From positions 372,001-436,000 of the forward strand of contig CAVYWA010000005.1 of assembly GCA_963772165.1 (NCBI GenBank): a DNA stretch of 64,000 bases, in the 5' to 3' direction. Below, piece by piece: positions 43,284 through 52,869 of the stretch. The position numbers and the translations under genes are program-made. Position 1 is the stretch's first letter. Every line of letters starts with the position of its first letter. The notes under the pieces are model-generated. The model did no database searches. It was given only the letters and a program-made list of their open reading frames with translations, and had not been told where the DNA came from. The stretch comes from JAGVPT01 sp963772165 (lineage in GTDB: Bacteria > Bacteroidota > Ignavibacteria > UBA10030 > UBA8401).

Positions 43284-44285
43284 ATGAAGATCGGGTCGAT
43301 CAACATAACAAATCCCATCCTTCTGGCGCCGATGGAAGACGTTACGGATATTCCGTTCCGCCTTGTCTGTAAACGGCTCGGTGCGGATATTGTCTACACG
43401 GAATTCGTCAACTCGGAAGGACTTGTACGGAAATCTGAGAAGACGAAAAAGAAAATGTTCTTCTTGGAACAAGAGCGCCCGTTCGGTATTCAGATTTACG
43501 GCGGCGAAGAATCGTCGATGGAAGGGGCTGCAAGAATCGCGGAGAGCATGAATCCCGATCTCATCGACATTAATTGCGGATGCTGGGTGAAGGACGTGGC
43601 GATGCGCGGTGCCGGGGCGGGACTCTTGAAAGATCTTCCGAGGATGGAAAAAATCGTTTCCATGGTCATCAAAGCTACTCGCACGCCTGTGACCGTCAAA
43701 ACTAGGCTCGGCTGGGATGAAAATTCAATTCGTATTGTAGAAGTTGCGAAAATGTTGGAAGGCATTGGTGTGCAGGGGCTTACTGTACACTGCCGGACGC
43801 GGGCACAGGCGCACAAAGGGATTCCGGATTTTACATGGATCCCTAAAATAAAAGAGGTCGTTTCGATTCCGGTCGTCGTGAACGGAAATATTTTTGAAGC
43901 GGCTGACGTGCAACGGGCATTCGCTGAAACCGGCTGCGACGGCGTGATGATCGCCCGCGGGGCGATTGATAATCCATGGATATTCCAACAAGCAAAAAAT
44001 TTGTTGGCGACGGGGATTGCAGCAAAAGAAATTTCCCTCGAAGAGCGGGTCGGTGTGTGCATCGAACATCTGAAATTATCTGTAGAGCATAAAGGGGAAC
44101 GGACCGGTGTTCTTGAAATGCGGAAGCATTACTCCGGTTATTTGCGCGGTCTGCCGAATATTGCAAAGCTGCGGGCAGAGCTCATGACCTATGTCGCCAC
44201 CGAACCCATTGTTGAGCGTCTGCTTCGATTTACGGACGAGGTGATAGCAAACCCGGAGCCGTCCGCAGGGATTGTTTTTGCATAA
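43284..44285 (+). CDS. dus: tRNA-dihydrouridine synthase (DusB type)
   Basis: Dus enzymes reduce uridine to dihydrouridine in tRNA with FMN and NADPH. The 333-residue protein has APMEDVTDIPFR near 15, QIYGGEE, DINCGCWVKDVAMRGAGAGLL with the catalytic Cys near 100, VKTRLGWD, LTVHCRTRAQ and VNGNIFEAADV. The motif around the Cys reads NCGCWVKDV where NMGCPVKKV is usual, a mild deviation. I chose the ATG at 43284; a TTG at 43278 is less likely. The repeat element at 43190 lies directly upstream. A hairpin follows. Confidence 0.93.
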   Translation: MKIGSINITNPILLAPMEDVTDIPFRLVCKRLGADIVYTEFVNSEGLVRKSEKTKKKMFFLEQERPFGIQIYGGEESSMEGAARIAESMNPDLIDINCGCWVKDVAMRGAGAGLLKDLPRMEKIVSMVIKATRTPVTVKTRLGWDENSIRIVEVAKMLEGIGVQGLTVHCRTRAQAHKGIPDFTWIPKIKEVVSIPVVVNGNIFEAADVQRAFAETGCDGVMIARGAIDNPWIFQQAKNLLATGIAAKEISLEERVGVCIEHLKLSVEHKGERTGVLEMRKHYSGYLRGLPNIAKLRAELMTYVATEPIVERLLRFTDEVIANPEPSAGIVFA

Positions 44286-44317
44286 ACGCTTTGCGATTCT
44301 TCTCCAATTCTTTTATC

Positions 44318-44337
44318 TTCTTACGTCGTCGTAAGAA
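44318..44337. terminator. Short hairpin after dus
   Basis: TTCTTACG (44318-44325), loop TCGT, CGTAAGAA (44330-44337), followed by CGAGTTTTGTC. The stem is perfect over 8 bp, but the T tract is short and displaced. Confidence 0.45.
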
Positions 44338-44423
44338 CGAGTTTTGTCAGCACGAGCAGGATGACATTGCATGACGGTACTCGTTGTCATTGCCTAACAC
44401 TGCTTTAGAATTTAAAAATTTAG

Positions 44424-45041
44424 ATGATTGCATTCATCGTCGGATTAGTTGTCGGTTTTTTCACCACTCTTCCCATCGGGCCTATCAACATTGCAGTCAT
44501 GACGAAAGGGTTGTCTGGAAAAACCGGTCAAGGATTAATGATCGGGGCAGGTTCAGGGTGGATGGATATTGTTTATTGTGCCGCCGCGATGTTCGGCATC
44601 TCATCGTTGAACTCGAACCCGAAAATTGAATTTATTTTTCGCATTGCCACATTCGGAATTTTCTTTTTGTTCGGAATCAAAACGACGTTCTTCACTATAC
44701 GGGAGACGAAAATGTCGAAGAGCGAAGAGTCTCCCGGCTTCAAACGATATTTTCTTCTCGGCATTGTCCTCTATCTTTCCAATCCTTCCTTCATTGCCTA
44801 CTGGATTACCGTCGCAGGCATTATTCACGGATACCATATTCTCGCAGCCACATCATACAATAATTTATTCTTTTCGCTTGGCACCGGGTTCGGAACGACC
44901 GGATGGTTTTTCATCCTTCTTGGACTCGTCGAAAAGCAAAAAATGAAACTTGACAAAGCACTCATAGAAAAAATTACCCGCGGTTTCGGCATTATCTTGT
45001 TGCTCATCAGCCTCTTTATGGGATACAAATTAGTTTCGTAA
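44424..45041 (+). CDS. LysE/RhtB-family membrane exporter
   Basis: The 205-residue protein has six hydrophobic segments and the LysE-family opening (FIVGLVVGFFTTLPIGPINIAVMTKGL, cited by its LPIGPINI core near 18), then GLMIGAGSGWMDI and LYLSNPSFIAYW in the middle. The family exports amino acids or related small molecules across the inner membrane. The start is at an ATG with no ribosome site. It lies 69 bases before acs. The substrate is not readable from sequence. Confidence 0.8.
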   Translation: MIAFIVGLVVGFFTTLPIGPINIAVMTKGLSGKTGQGLMIGAGSGWMDIVYCAAAMFGISSLNSNPKIEFIFRIATFGIFFLFGIKTTFFTIRETKMSKSEESPGFKRYFLLGIVLYLSNPSFIAYWITVAGIIHGYHILAATSYNNLFFSLGTGFGTTGWFFILLGLVEKQKMKLDKALIEKITRGFGIILLLISLFMGYKLVS

Positions 45042-45109
45042 TCGGGCGGGACCGCACACGCATTTGTGTTGTCAATTATTCCAGTATCATTTTTTGAAGG
45101 AGAAGTACT

Positions 45110-47086
45110 ATGGCCACACCCGGTCAACAGAGCATCTCGGCGAACATCACGTCCGTTCTCAAAGAATACCGCGTGTTTAAGCCGAGCGCAAAGTTCGCGA
45201 AATCGGCGTCCATAAAATCGTTCGCGCAGTATAAAAAAATGTACCACGAATCGATCCATGCCCCGGAAAAATTTTGGGCGGGTATGGCGGAGGAACTAAC
45301 CTGGTTTAAAAAGTGGACGAAAGTTCTTCGATGGAAACTCCCTTTTGCCGAATGGTTTGTCGGCGGGAAGATCAATGTTTCCGTCAACTGCCTGGACCGG
45401 CATTTGACGACGTGGAGGAAAAACAAAGCGGCGATCATCTGGGAGGGTGAACCGGGAGATACGCGTACGCTGACGTACGCCGACCTCCATCGTGAAGTCT
45501 GCAAGTGTGCGAACGTGTTAAAAAAGCTCGGCGTCGTAAAAGGAGACCGTGTCATCATCTACATGCCGATGATTCCGGAGCTCCCCGTGGCCATGCTTGC
45601 GTGCGCGAGAATCGGAGCGACCCACAGCGTTATTTTCGGAGGCTTCAGTGCCGAGGCCCTGAAAGACCGCATCAACGACGCGCAGGCAAAACTTGTCATC
45701 ACCGCGGACGGCGGCTACCGGCGGGGAGGCGTCATTCCGCTGAAAGCGAACATCGACGAGGCGCTGAAAGTCACCCCGACAGTCGAGAGTGTTATTGTCG
45801 TCAACAGAGTCGGTTTGGATGTCGGCATGGTTCCTGGGCGTGACCATTGGTGGGATGGGTTGATGTCTACCACTTCCGCCGAGTGCGAACCCGAGAAATT
45901 GGATTCCGAGCATCCGCTGTATATCCTTTATACGAGCGGGACTACCGGGAAGCCGAAAGGCGTCGTGCATTCCACGGCGGGGTATTTGCTCGGATGCCAT
46001 CTTACGATGAAATATGTTTTCGACATTAAAGACACCGATACCTACTGGTGTACCGCCGACATTGGCTGGGTAACAGGCCACAGCTACATTGTCTACGGGC
46101 CATTCTCGAACGGGGCGACGGTTGTTATGTACGAAGGGGCGCCAAATCATCCGGAGCCGGACCGTTTTTGGAGTATCGTTGAAAAATACAAAGTCAACGT
46201 TTTTTATACGGCCCCGACGGCGATCAGGGCATTTATTAAATGGGGAGAACAGTGGCCGCTCATGCATGACCTGAGCTCAATCCGGCTTCTTGGAACCGTA
46301 GGCGAACCAATCAATCCTGAAGCGTGGATGTGGTACAGCAAGATTATCGGGAAAGGGAAGTGTCCGATCGTCGATACCTGGTGGCAGACGGAGACGGGTG
46401 CAATCATGATTACGCCGATCCCCGGAGCAACGCCGACAAAACCCGGCACTGCGACGCTCCCGTTTTTCGGCATTCAGCCCGATGTCGTCAATAAGGAAGG
46501 AAAACCCGTTCCGGCAAATCAGGGGGGATATCTTGTCATAAAAAAGCCGTGGCCGTCGATGATGCGTGGTGTCTATCGTGATCCCGAGAGATTCAAAAAG
46601 ACGTATTGGAGCGACATTAAGGGAATGTACTTCACGGGCGATGGTGCACGGCGCGACAAGGACGGTTATTTTTGGATCATGGGACGTGTCGATGATGTCA
46701 TCAACGTTTCAGGACACAGGCTTGGTACCATGGAGGTTGAGAGTGCGCTCGTCAGTCACCCGTACGTCGCCGAAGCAGCGGTGGTAGGGAAGCCGGATGA
46801 AATAAAGGGTTCGGCTATTTGCGCCTTTGTCACCCTGGAAGGTAAGCGGTCGCCGACCCCTCAGCTGAAGGAAGAATTGCGCCTCCATGTCGCAAAAGAA
46901 ATCGGAGCGATGGCGAAACCCGACGATATCCGATTTACCGACGCTCTTCCAAAAACAAGGAGCGGAAAAATTATGCGCCGTTTATTGCGAGAGATAGCTT
47001 CCGGTGGCTCAACAACCGGCGACACAACAGCCCTTGAAGACTTCTCAGTATTGGAAAAATTGCGGCACCACGAAGACGAGGAATAA
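45110..47086 (+). CDS. acs: Acetyl-CoA synthetase
   Basis: Acs activates acetate to acetyl-CoA with ATP through acetyl-AMP. The 658-residue protein is full length. It has YTSGTTGKPKGVVHS near 272 (P-loop), the WWQTETGA block near 425, YFTGDGARRDKDGYFWIMGR near 510 (key GDGARRD) and the regulated Lys in PKTRSGKIMRRLLR near 620, which is acetylated in many bacteria. AAGGAGAAGT precedes the ATG. It follows the LysE-like gene on the same strand. With acetate kinase at 55 kb the cell has both routes of acetate use. Confidence 0.97.
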   Translation: MATPGQQSISANITSVLKEYRVFKPSAKFAKSASIKSFAQYKKMYHESIHAPEKFWAGMAEELTWFKKWTKVLRWKLPFAEWFVGGKINVSVNCLDRHLTTWRKNKAAIIWEGEPGDTRTLTYADLHREVCKCANVLKKLGVVKGDRVIIYMPMIPELPVAMLACARIGATHSVIFGGFSAEALKDRINDAQAKLVITADGGYRRGGVIPLKANIDEALKVTPTVESVIVVNRVGLDVGMVPGRDHWWDGLMSTTSAECEPEKLDSEHPLYILYTSGTTGKPKGVVHSTAGYLLGCHLTMKYVFDIKDTDTYWCTADIGWVTGHSYIVYGPFSNGATVVMYEGAPNHPEPDRFWSIVEKYKVNVFYTAPTAIRAFIKWGEQWPLMHDLSSIRLLGTVGEPINPEAWMWYSKIIGKGKCPIVDTWWQTETGAIMITPIPGATPTKPGTATLPFFGIQPDVVNKEGKPVPANQGGYLVIKKPWPSMMRGVYRDPERFKKTYWSDIKGMYFTGDGARRDKDGYFWIMGRVDDVINVSGHRLGTMEVESALVSHPYVAEAAVVGKPDEIKGSAICAFVTLEGKRSPTPQLKEELRLHVAKEIGAMAKPDDIRFTDALPKTRSGKIMRRLLREIASGGSTTGDTTALEDFSVLEKLRHHEDEE

Positions 47087-47345
47087 CATCGATAATAAAG
47101 CGCCTTTTCGCCTCTCGATGCTGTTCCGGTCGTACCATCTTCTTGAATAGCTCGACGAGAAATTATCACCCTTATTTTCCTATTGAACATCTTTAAGAAA
47201 ATAAAAACAATCGCACCGTTGCGGAGGATGAATGTTCTTCCGCTTCCAACGGCCAAGATTCTACTTGCGCCAATTTGCCGACTTTGTTATATTCAAACGT
47301 CCCTCGGGAGAGCAGGAGAAACCACCACGTTCATCTTCACTCGTT

Positions 47346-47855
47346 ATGTCTAAAGTTTACTGCACATCGTTCGACTCTAAGATTGGTCATATCTACATTG
47401 CCTCGACGGACAAGGGGGTATGCAAGATCAGTATCCCAAAAGAATCGAAGAAAGATTTTTTCGACTGGCTCTCCATCCATTTCGATGACGATGATGTCGT
47501 GGAAAATAAAAGCCGCAACAAGGAAGCCATCGATCAATTGAACCGCTATTTTAACGGTAAGCTGGCAAAATTTTCCGCTCCGGTTGATCAAATAGGAACA
47601 ACGTTTCAATTACGGGTGTGGAAGGAATTACTGCGAATCCCGTACGGAACAACGATTACCTACAAACAACTCGCCCGCAGAGTCGGTGTCCCCCGCGGGT
47701 TTCGGGCGGTCGGCACGGCAAACGGAAGCAATCCTCTCCCTATCGTTGTTCCGTGCCACCGTGTTGTCGGGCATGACGGATCGCTCGCCGGTTACTCCGC
47801 AGGAGTTAAGACCAAAGAGTTTCTCCTTCGTCTCGAAGGTGCAATTATTTTGTAG
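47346..47855 (+). CDS. ogt: Methylated-DNA-protein-cysteine methyltransferase
   Basis: This 169-residue protein removes methyl groups from O6-methylguanine in DNA in a single-turnover reaction. The acceptor site PCHRVVG is present (Cys137), with TTFQLRVWKELLRIPYGTTITYKQLA before it (key RVWKELLRIPYG) and RAVGTANGSNPLPIVV next to it. I chose the ATG at 47346, which gives the usual length; the longer in-frame start at 47232 adds 38 residues without family match. The N-terminal half is a short, divergent Ogt-type domain. Confidence 0.9.
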   Translation: MSKVYCTSFDSKIGHIYIASTDKGVCKISIPKESKKDFFDWLSIHFDDDDVVENKSRNKEAIDQLNRYFNGKLAKFSAPVDQIGTTFQLRVWKELLRIPYGTTITYKQLARRVGVPRGFRAVGTANGSNPLPIVVPCHRVVGHDGSLAGYSAGVKTKEFLLRLEGAIIL

Positions 47856-47918
47856 CGGAAGTTTTAGCGATACGTGTTTATTACCGGCCGCTTCCCATTT
47901 CTCCCCCTCGTTTGGTAG

Positions 47919-48073
47919 TGCCTGCGTTTGTCATTCCCGCGAAAGCGGGTCGAAGACTCGACTCGGCGAGAATCCAAGTATTCGTATTTCAACTGTAAAA
48001 ATGGATGCCCACTGGAGTTTATCCCGTGCTTGACACGGGATGGGCATGACAGGCGTGAATTCAAATTCGGGAT
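47919..48073. repeat. Nested inverted-repeat intergenic element, copy 2
   Basis: The core 47929-48051 starts TGTCATTCCCGCGAAAGCGGG and ends GGGATGGGCATGACA. An outer TGCCTGCGTTTG / CAAATTCGGGAT pair flanks it. An internal 24-nt stretch (47949-47972, starting GTCGAAGACTCGACTC) is identical to 52985-53008 of another element. Confidence 0.65.
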
Positions 48074-48137
48074 ACCCTCGTTTGCATCCCTTGTGTAATT
48101 TGTGTATTTTTTTGTGCACGCACATTTTTTTTACTCC

Positions 48138-50384
48138 ATGAACTTGCTACAACAACTTAATCCCGTCCAACAACAAGCAGTCTCAGCCACCGACGGTCCG
48201 GTGATGATTGTCGCCGGTGCTGGAAGCGGCAAGACGCGCGTGCTTACATTTCGCGTTGCCCACCTTATCGAAAACGGAATTAAACCGCATCAAATTCTTG
48301 CGCTCACGTTCACGAACAAGGCTGCAAAAGAAATGAAACATCGCATCGAGCAGCTTGTCGGCGAACAAGCCGTGAACGTGTGGGCCGGCACGTTCCATTC
48401 CATCTTCGCACGTATTTTGCGCCACGAATGCGAAGCGATCGGATTTCAAAGAAATTTTACCATTTACGACAGCGACGACAGCCTCGGCCTGATTAAAAAT
48501 ATTATGTCATCGCTCAACATCTCTGCCCAGCAGTTCAATCCGAGAGGGATACAATCACGCATCAGCGGCGCCAAGAACCAACTCGTTTCGCCGGCGCATT
48601 ACGATGAGATTGCGAAAGACCCGTTTGAGCAGCGGACGGCCCTTGTCTTCAAAGAATATCAAGATCGGCTGCGCAAGAGCAATGCGATGGACTTCGACGA
48701 TCTGCTGCTCAAGCCCATCGAACTGTTCCAGCACAACGAGAACATTCTCGAAAAATATCAGTACCGCTTCCGGTATCTTCTTGTCGATGAATACCAGGAC
48801 ACAAACCGTGCGCAATACGTCTTGATTAATCTTCTCGCGAAGCGCTTCAGGAATATTTGTGTTGTCGGCGATGATGCGCAGAGTATCTATGCATTCCGGG
48901 GTGCCGACATTAGAAATATCCTGGATTTTGAGAGTGATTATCCCGAGAGTAAAGTGTTCAGGCTTGAGCAGAATTACCGGTCCACGAAGACGATTCTTGC
49001 CGCAGCGGACTCCGTCATCAAGAATAACCGGAATCAAATTCCCAAAACGTTATGGACGTCGAATCCTCAAGGGGAATTGATTACGATGATCGAGGCGGAG
49101 GACGACAAAGACGAAGGGATGAAAATTGTCTTCCATATCCAGGAACAATGCGGCAAATTAAAATTGGATTTGAAGGATATCGCTGTTTTGTACCGCACGA
49201 ACGCACAATCGCGGTCGCTCGAAGATGGATTGCGGAGGAACGGAATTCCGTACGTCATCGTCGGCGGCGTAGAATTCTACAAACGGAAGGAAATTAAAGA
49301 CGTCCTTGCCTACCTCCGTGTCATCGTCAATCCAAAAGATGAAGAAAGTCTCCGGAGGATTATCAATGTTCCGGCTCGCGGCATTGGCGAAACGACGGTC
49401 GAGAAACTATTTCTGCATGCCGAACATCATGCGGCGGGGCCGGAAGGATTATTCGGCGTTCTGAAGGATATCGATGGTATTGACGGGATCGGCGACCGGT
49501 CGAAGAACGCCGTGCTGCAGTTCGCGCAGCTCATTCAGAAATATATCGAGCTTAAATTGCAAATGTCTCCCAGCGAGATTGCGCGGGCGTTGGTGGATGA
49601 ACTTGGCTTTTTGCGGAGCTTGAAGGAAGAAGCGACTCCCGAAGCGCTCGGCCGGTGGGAAAATATCCAGGAGTTGCTTTCTGCAATTACGGAATTTACT
49701 TCTGAAACGCCCGACGCAACGTTGGAAAATTTTCTCGAGGAAGTTTCGTTGGTGTCTCCTGTCGACAGCGTTGTAGACCAGCGCAACGCGATTACGTTGA
49801 TGACTCTGCACGCAGCGAAAGGGCTGGAATTTCCCGTCATCTTCATCGCAGGATTGGAAGAAGGATTGTTTCCGTTGTACCAGGTTGCGCCCGAACCCAA
49901 CGAGTTGGAAGAAGAACGCCGGCTCTTCTATGTCGGTATCACGCGCGCGATGAAAAAATTATATTTCACGCACGCGCGGCTGCGTTACCGTTTCGGCGAT
50001 GTCACGTACCCCGTGCTTTCGCGCTTCGCCGAGGAGATCGACCCGTCGCTCATTCAGCGTGAAACATCCCGGCGTGCTGTGTCTCCCGCACATCATCGCG
50101 GCGGTTCTGTCGGACACGGGGAAGGCCATTTCTCTTTCAAAGAGAATCGGCAGCATGGTCCAAGACAAACGGGGTTCGAGAGAGAGAGCGAACCGGATTA
50201 TGAAAATGAATCTCAAGAGATGGTGACCCTGAGGGTGGGGGCGAAGGTTGAACATGAATCGTTCGGCATGGGAAAGGTACTGCAGCTCGCCGGCGCAGGA
50301 GAGTCGGCAAAGGCGGTCGTGTTGTTCGACAGCGTTGGACCCAAGAATCTTATGCTGAAGTACGCAAAGCTGCGGTTGTTATGA
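48138..50384 (+). CDS. pcrA: UvrD/PcrA-type ATP-dependent DNA helicase
   Basis: The 748-residue SF1A helicase unwinds DNA 3' to 5' in repair and replication restart. All motifs are visible: LNPVQQQAV (Q motif), AGAGSGKTR (Walker A), LTFTNKAAKEM (Ia), DEYQDTN (II), GDDAQSIYAFRGA (III), LEQNYRS (IV), LMTLHAAKGLEF (V) and RRLFYVGITRA (VI). The C-terminus has a PcrA-type Tudor-like end (VGAKVEHESFGMGKVLQL) that binds RNA polymerase in known members. I chose the ATG at 48138; the upstream ATG at 48102 adds 12 non-family residues. The convergent gene at 50395 starts just after. Confidence 0.96.
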   Translation: MNLLQQLNPVQQQAVSATDGPVMIVAGAGSGKTRVLTFRVAHLIENGIKPHQILALTFTNKAAKEMKHRIEQLVGEQAVNVWAGTFHSIFARILRHECEAIGFQRNFTIYDSDDSLGLIKNIMSSLNISAQQFNPRGIQSRISGAKNQLVSPAHYDEIAKDPFEQRTALVFKEYQDRLRKSNAMDFDDLLLKPIELFQHNENILEKYQYRFRYLLVDEYQDTNRAQYVLINLLAKRFRNICVVGDDAQSIYAFRGADIRNILDFESDYPESKVFRLEQNYRSTKTILAAADSVIKNNRNQIPKTLWTSNPQGELITMIEAEDDKDEGMKIVFHIQEQCGKLKLDLKDIAVLYRTNAQSRSLEDGLRRNGIPYVIVGGVEFYKRKEIKDVLAYLRVIVNPKDEESLRRIINVPARGIGETTVEKLFLHAEHHAAGPEGLFGVLKDIDGIDGIGDRSKNAVLQFAQLIQKYIELKLQMSPSEIARALVDELGFLRSLKEEATPEALGRWENIQELLSAITEFTSETPDATLENFLEEVSLVSPVDSVVDQRNAITLMTLHAAKGLEFPVIFIAGLEEGLFPLYQVAPEPNELEEERRLFYVGITRAMKKLYFTHARLRYRFGDVTYPVLSRFAEEIDPSLIQRETSRRAVSPAHHRGGSVGHGEGHFSFKENRQHGPRQTGFERESEPDYENESQEMVTLRVGAKVEHESFGMGKVLQLAGAGESAKAVVLFDSVGPKNLMLKYAKLRLL

Positions 50385-50394
50385 GGATCGCACG

Positions 50395-50820
50395 TCAGGG
50401 ATCTTCATCCGATAATTTTGAACGGATGATCATCATGTTGTTCCAATAATCCCGATGGATATAGTGAGTGATGATCGCCGTGAACTGTGCGATCGCATCC
50501 GGCGGCAAAAGAAAACAGACCTGTGACGGTTTTCCATTTTGAACATTCTTGTGGTCGAAGAAAACGTCGTATTGAGTAAGGGAGTGCGGTGATTCAAGGT
50601 CGTCGGTGGGTGCCTTCACAACGCCGATAACGAAGCGCTTGTGAACATCGTCGAATGCCAGAACGTCGGGCCGCTTGTTTCTCTGATCGCCGTACCCATC
50701 ATTGTGAAGTGCCTCGGGAGTGCGGTATCCATCAAGATCCCTTGCGCCGACGATAGTATATTTTTCCGATAGAAAGTGGTGGAGTAATTCTTCGACGAGC
50801 CGGGTAGAATTGTCTTTCAT
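50395..50820 (-). CDS. Small protein with a PD-(D/E)XK-like core, acidic residue missing
   Basis: The 141-residue protein has an N-terminal helix, then KRPDVLAFDD (Pro51-Asp52), a beta hairpin and FVIGVVKAP (67-69 VVK), then SLTQYDVFF. This is the order of PD-(D/E)XK nuclease-like proteins (PD ... ExK ... Q), but the Glu of ExK is Val here. The conserved Lys remains. Activity is doubtful unless another acid takes over. I chose the ATG at 50818-50820; the longer frame overlaps the divergent start at 50865. No ribosome site is seen. Function unknown. Confidence 0.55.
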   Translation of the reverse strand: MKDNSTRLVEELLHHFLSEKYTIVGARDLDGYRTPEALHNDGYGDQRNKRPDVLAFDDVHKRFVIGVVKAPTDDLESPHSLTQYDVFFDHKNVQNGKPSQVCFLLPPDAIAQFTAIITHYIHRDYWNNMMIIRSKLSDEDP

Positions 50821-50864
50821 GGTAGTCAAAAATAAGTTTTTCACGAACGAAATGCAAAAGCCAG

Positions 50865-51620
50865 ATGCCGCCTCCTGACCCAGGATACAACCGCCGGTCC
50901 TCACTCTTCCTGAAAATAGCTTCACTCGTTGCCGTCATCGCATGCTTTGGTCTTATCGAATGGGCATCTTCGTTCCATGCTTTGACCAACGTGCTCCCCC
51001 GTCCGTCTTCGCTGTCTCTCCCTCTCGCATGGCTTTTTGAGCATCAGGTCTGGCAATTTGGAATCGGGATCACTGCTATCACGATTCTCTCGCGAGGGCA
51101 CTTATGGAGCTACGGAATAAATTCATCCGATATTCGGTTGTCGATGTCCGTTCTTTTGAAATTCTATGCGGCAGCATTGATTATTATGCTCGGGCTTGTC
51201 GTCGCGCCGCTTCTGATGTCCGGAAAACTGCCGGAGTACTTCGCCCGGATGGGGAAGGTCGATATGATCGTTTGGATCCTCTATCAATGGATGGCGACGG
51301 CCGTTGCAGATGAAATATTATTCCATGGGTTGTTCCAAACTCTTTTGCTGAAATACTGGCGGGAAAAAATCGTGATCGGTTCTTATGAATTCCCGGTTGT
51401 TATCTTAGTTACCAGTGTTGCGTTTGCGGCCGGCAGGACGAACGTCCCCGTGTACGGTGGACACGCCGTGGAATATCTTCTTGCACTCCTTATGGGATTG
51501 TACGGCGGGATCGTCTATTACCGCACGCGGAGCCTTCTGACTCCGATGCTTTCGCAGGCATTTTTCTACGGGCTCCCCTTCGTTATCCGGTTCGCCTACA
51601 TGACTCTCATTACCAGATGA
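50865..51620 (+). CDS. CPBP-like intramembrane protein with incomplete catalytic set
   Basis: The 251-residue protein has six or seven membrane segments and a CPBP/Abi-like core. The first motif reads ADEILFHGLFQ (Asp149-Glu150), where EExxxR/FRG is usual. The second motif reads VAFAAGRTNVP, where a His is expected after F-x-x-x-(A)H. The third reads MLSQAFFYG in place of HxxxN. The GGIVYYRTRSLLTPML stretch between is typical of the family (LGxxYxRTGSLxxPI). The missing His residues argue against protease activity. It begins 44 bases from the divergent PD-(D/E)XK-like gene. The role is unknown. Confidence 0.6.
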   Translation: MPPPDPGYNRRSSLFLKIASLVAVIACFGLIEWASSFHALTNVLPRPSSLSLPLAWLFEHQVWQFGIGITAITILSRGHLWSYGINSSDIRLSMSVLLKFYAAALIIMLGLVVAPLLMSGKLPEYFARMGKVDMIVWILYQWMATAVADEILFHGLFQTLLLKYWREKIVIGSYEFPVVILVTSVAFAAGRTNVPVYGGHAVEYLLALLMGLYGGIVYYRTRSLLTPMLSQAFFYGLPFVIRFAYMTLITR

Positions 51621-51650
51621 TTTTTTGGGGAGCGGGAAGCCGTTTCACGG

Positions 51651-52787
51651 CTACATACGCGCCGGCGCTGCATTGAGAATCCTTTCGTAATGCCGCTCAT
51701 AGACGCCGACAATTTCATCAATATCAAAGTTCTCCACCGCCCGTTTTCGGCCTGCCTTTGCAAACATGTCCCGCCGCGTGTTGTTCGACAGCAGTTCAAC
51801 GGCATACTTTGCCATTCGTTCGACATCGCCGATCTCAGCGATATAACCCGTTTCTCCATGCACGACAAGTTCCGGAAGCCCTCCGACGCTCAATGAAATA
51901 ACCGGGACCTCGCACGCCATTGCCTCAAGTGCGGAAAGCCCGAAACTTTCCGACTGGCTCGGCATAAGAAATAAATCAGATGCTGAAAGCAGTTCCACAA
52001 GCTCGGCTTGTTTTCCTAAAAATTTTACGCTGTCGCCCAGCTGCAGTTCGCGGCAAAGATTTTCGCAGTTCGACCTGTCCGGTCCGTCGCCAACGAGAAC
52101 AAGTTTCGCCGGGATTTTTTTAACGACGAGGTTGAAGATTCTAATAACGTCGGTCACTCGTTTTACAACCCGGAAATTGGAAATATGAATGAGAACTCTT
52201 TCACCGTTTGGGGCTATCGTTTTTCTAAGCTTTGCGTCGGCAATCCTTTTGAAGAGTTCCGTATCGACAAAGTTCGGAATGACCTCAATCTCTTTGTTGA
52301 TGCCGTAATTGGTGATGGTCTTTTCTTTCAAAAAACGAGACACTGCCGTCACACCGTCGCTTTTTTCGATGCTGAATTTCATGACCGAAAGAAAACTGGG
52401 TTCCAATCCTATCAGCGTGATGTCGGTTCCATGCAATGTCGTAATGATGCGCAGGTGCTCGTCGTTGAGAATCTGCTTGGCGATGTATGCGCTCGTCGCA
52501 TGAGGAATGGCATAATGTGCATGGATTAAATCGAGCTTCTCAAACTTTGCGACCTCAACCATTTTGCTTGCAAGCGCGGGAGTGTAGAGGGGAAACTCGA
52601 ACAGCGGGTAGGTCGCCATCTCGACTTCGTGGTAAAAAATGTTGTCCTGGAACCCGTCCAACCGCATCGGCATCGCATAACTGATGAAATGAATTTGATG
52701 CCCGCGTTTCGCAAGTCCTTTACCGAGTTCGGTGGCAACGACTCCGCTGCCGCCGTATGTCGGGTAGCACGTAATTCCGATTTTCAT
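51651..52787 (-). CDS. bshA: N-acetyl-alpha-D-glucosaminyl L-malate synthase
   Basis: BshA makes the first intermediate of bacillithiol, joining GlcNAc from UDP-GlcNAc to L-malate. The 378-residue GT4 protein has the family start MKIGITCYPTYGGSGVVATELGKGLAKRGH (cited by its YPTYGGSGVVATELG core), HAHYAIPHATSAYIAK near 97, TTLHGTDITLIG near 120, NFRVVKRV near 205 and SESFGLSALEAMACEVPVI near 290 (donor E-x7-E). AAGGAT precedes the ATG at 52785-52787, and the in-frame upstream extension is not family-like. BshB and BshC are not in this window. Bacillithiol is the low-molecular thiol in many Bacteroidetes and Firmicutes. Confidence 0.95.
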   Translation of the reverse strand: MKIGITCYPTYGGSGVVATELGKGLAKRGHQIHFISYAMPMRLDGFQDNIFYHEVEMATYPLFEFPLYTPALASKMVEVAKFEKLDLIHAHYAIPHATSAYIAKQILNDEHLRIITTLHGTDITLIGLEPSFLSVMKFSIEKSDGVTAVSRFLKEKTITNYGINKEIEVIPNFVDTELFKRIADAKLRKTIAPNGERVLIHISNFRVVKRVTDVIRIFNLVVKKIPAKLVLVGDGPDRSNCENLCRELQLGDSVKFLGKQAELVELLSASDLFLMPSQSESFGLSALEAMACEVPVISLSVGGLPELVVHGETGYIAEIGDVERMAKYAVELLSNNTRRDMFAKAGRKRAVENFDIDEIVGVYERHYERILNAAPARM

Positions 52788-52869
52788 TGGGTTATCCTTC
52801 TGGATACATAACGTACGGTTAATTCGCTTGAATTTCAAGAATGGGTAATGGGATCTTTTGAAGAATAAA

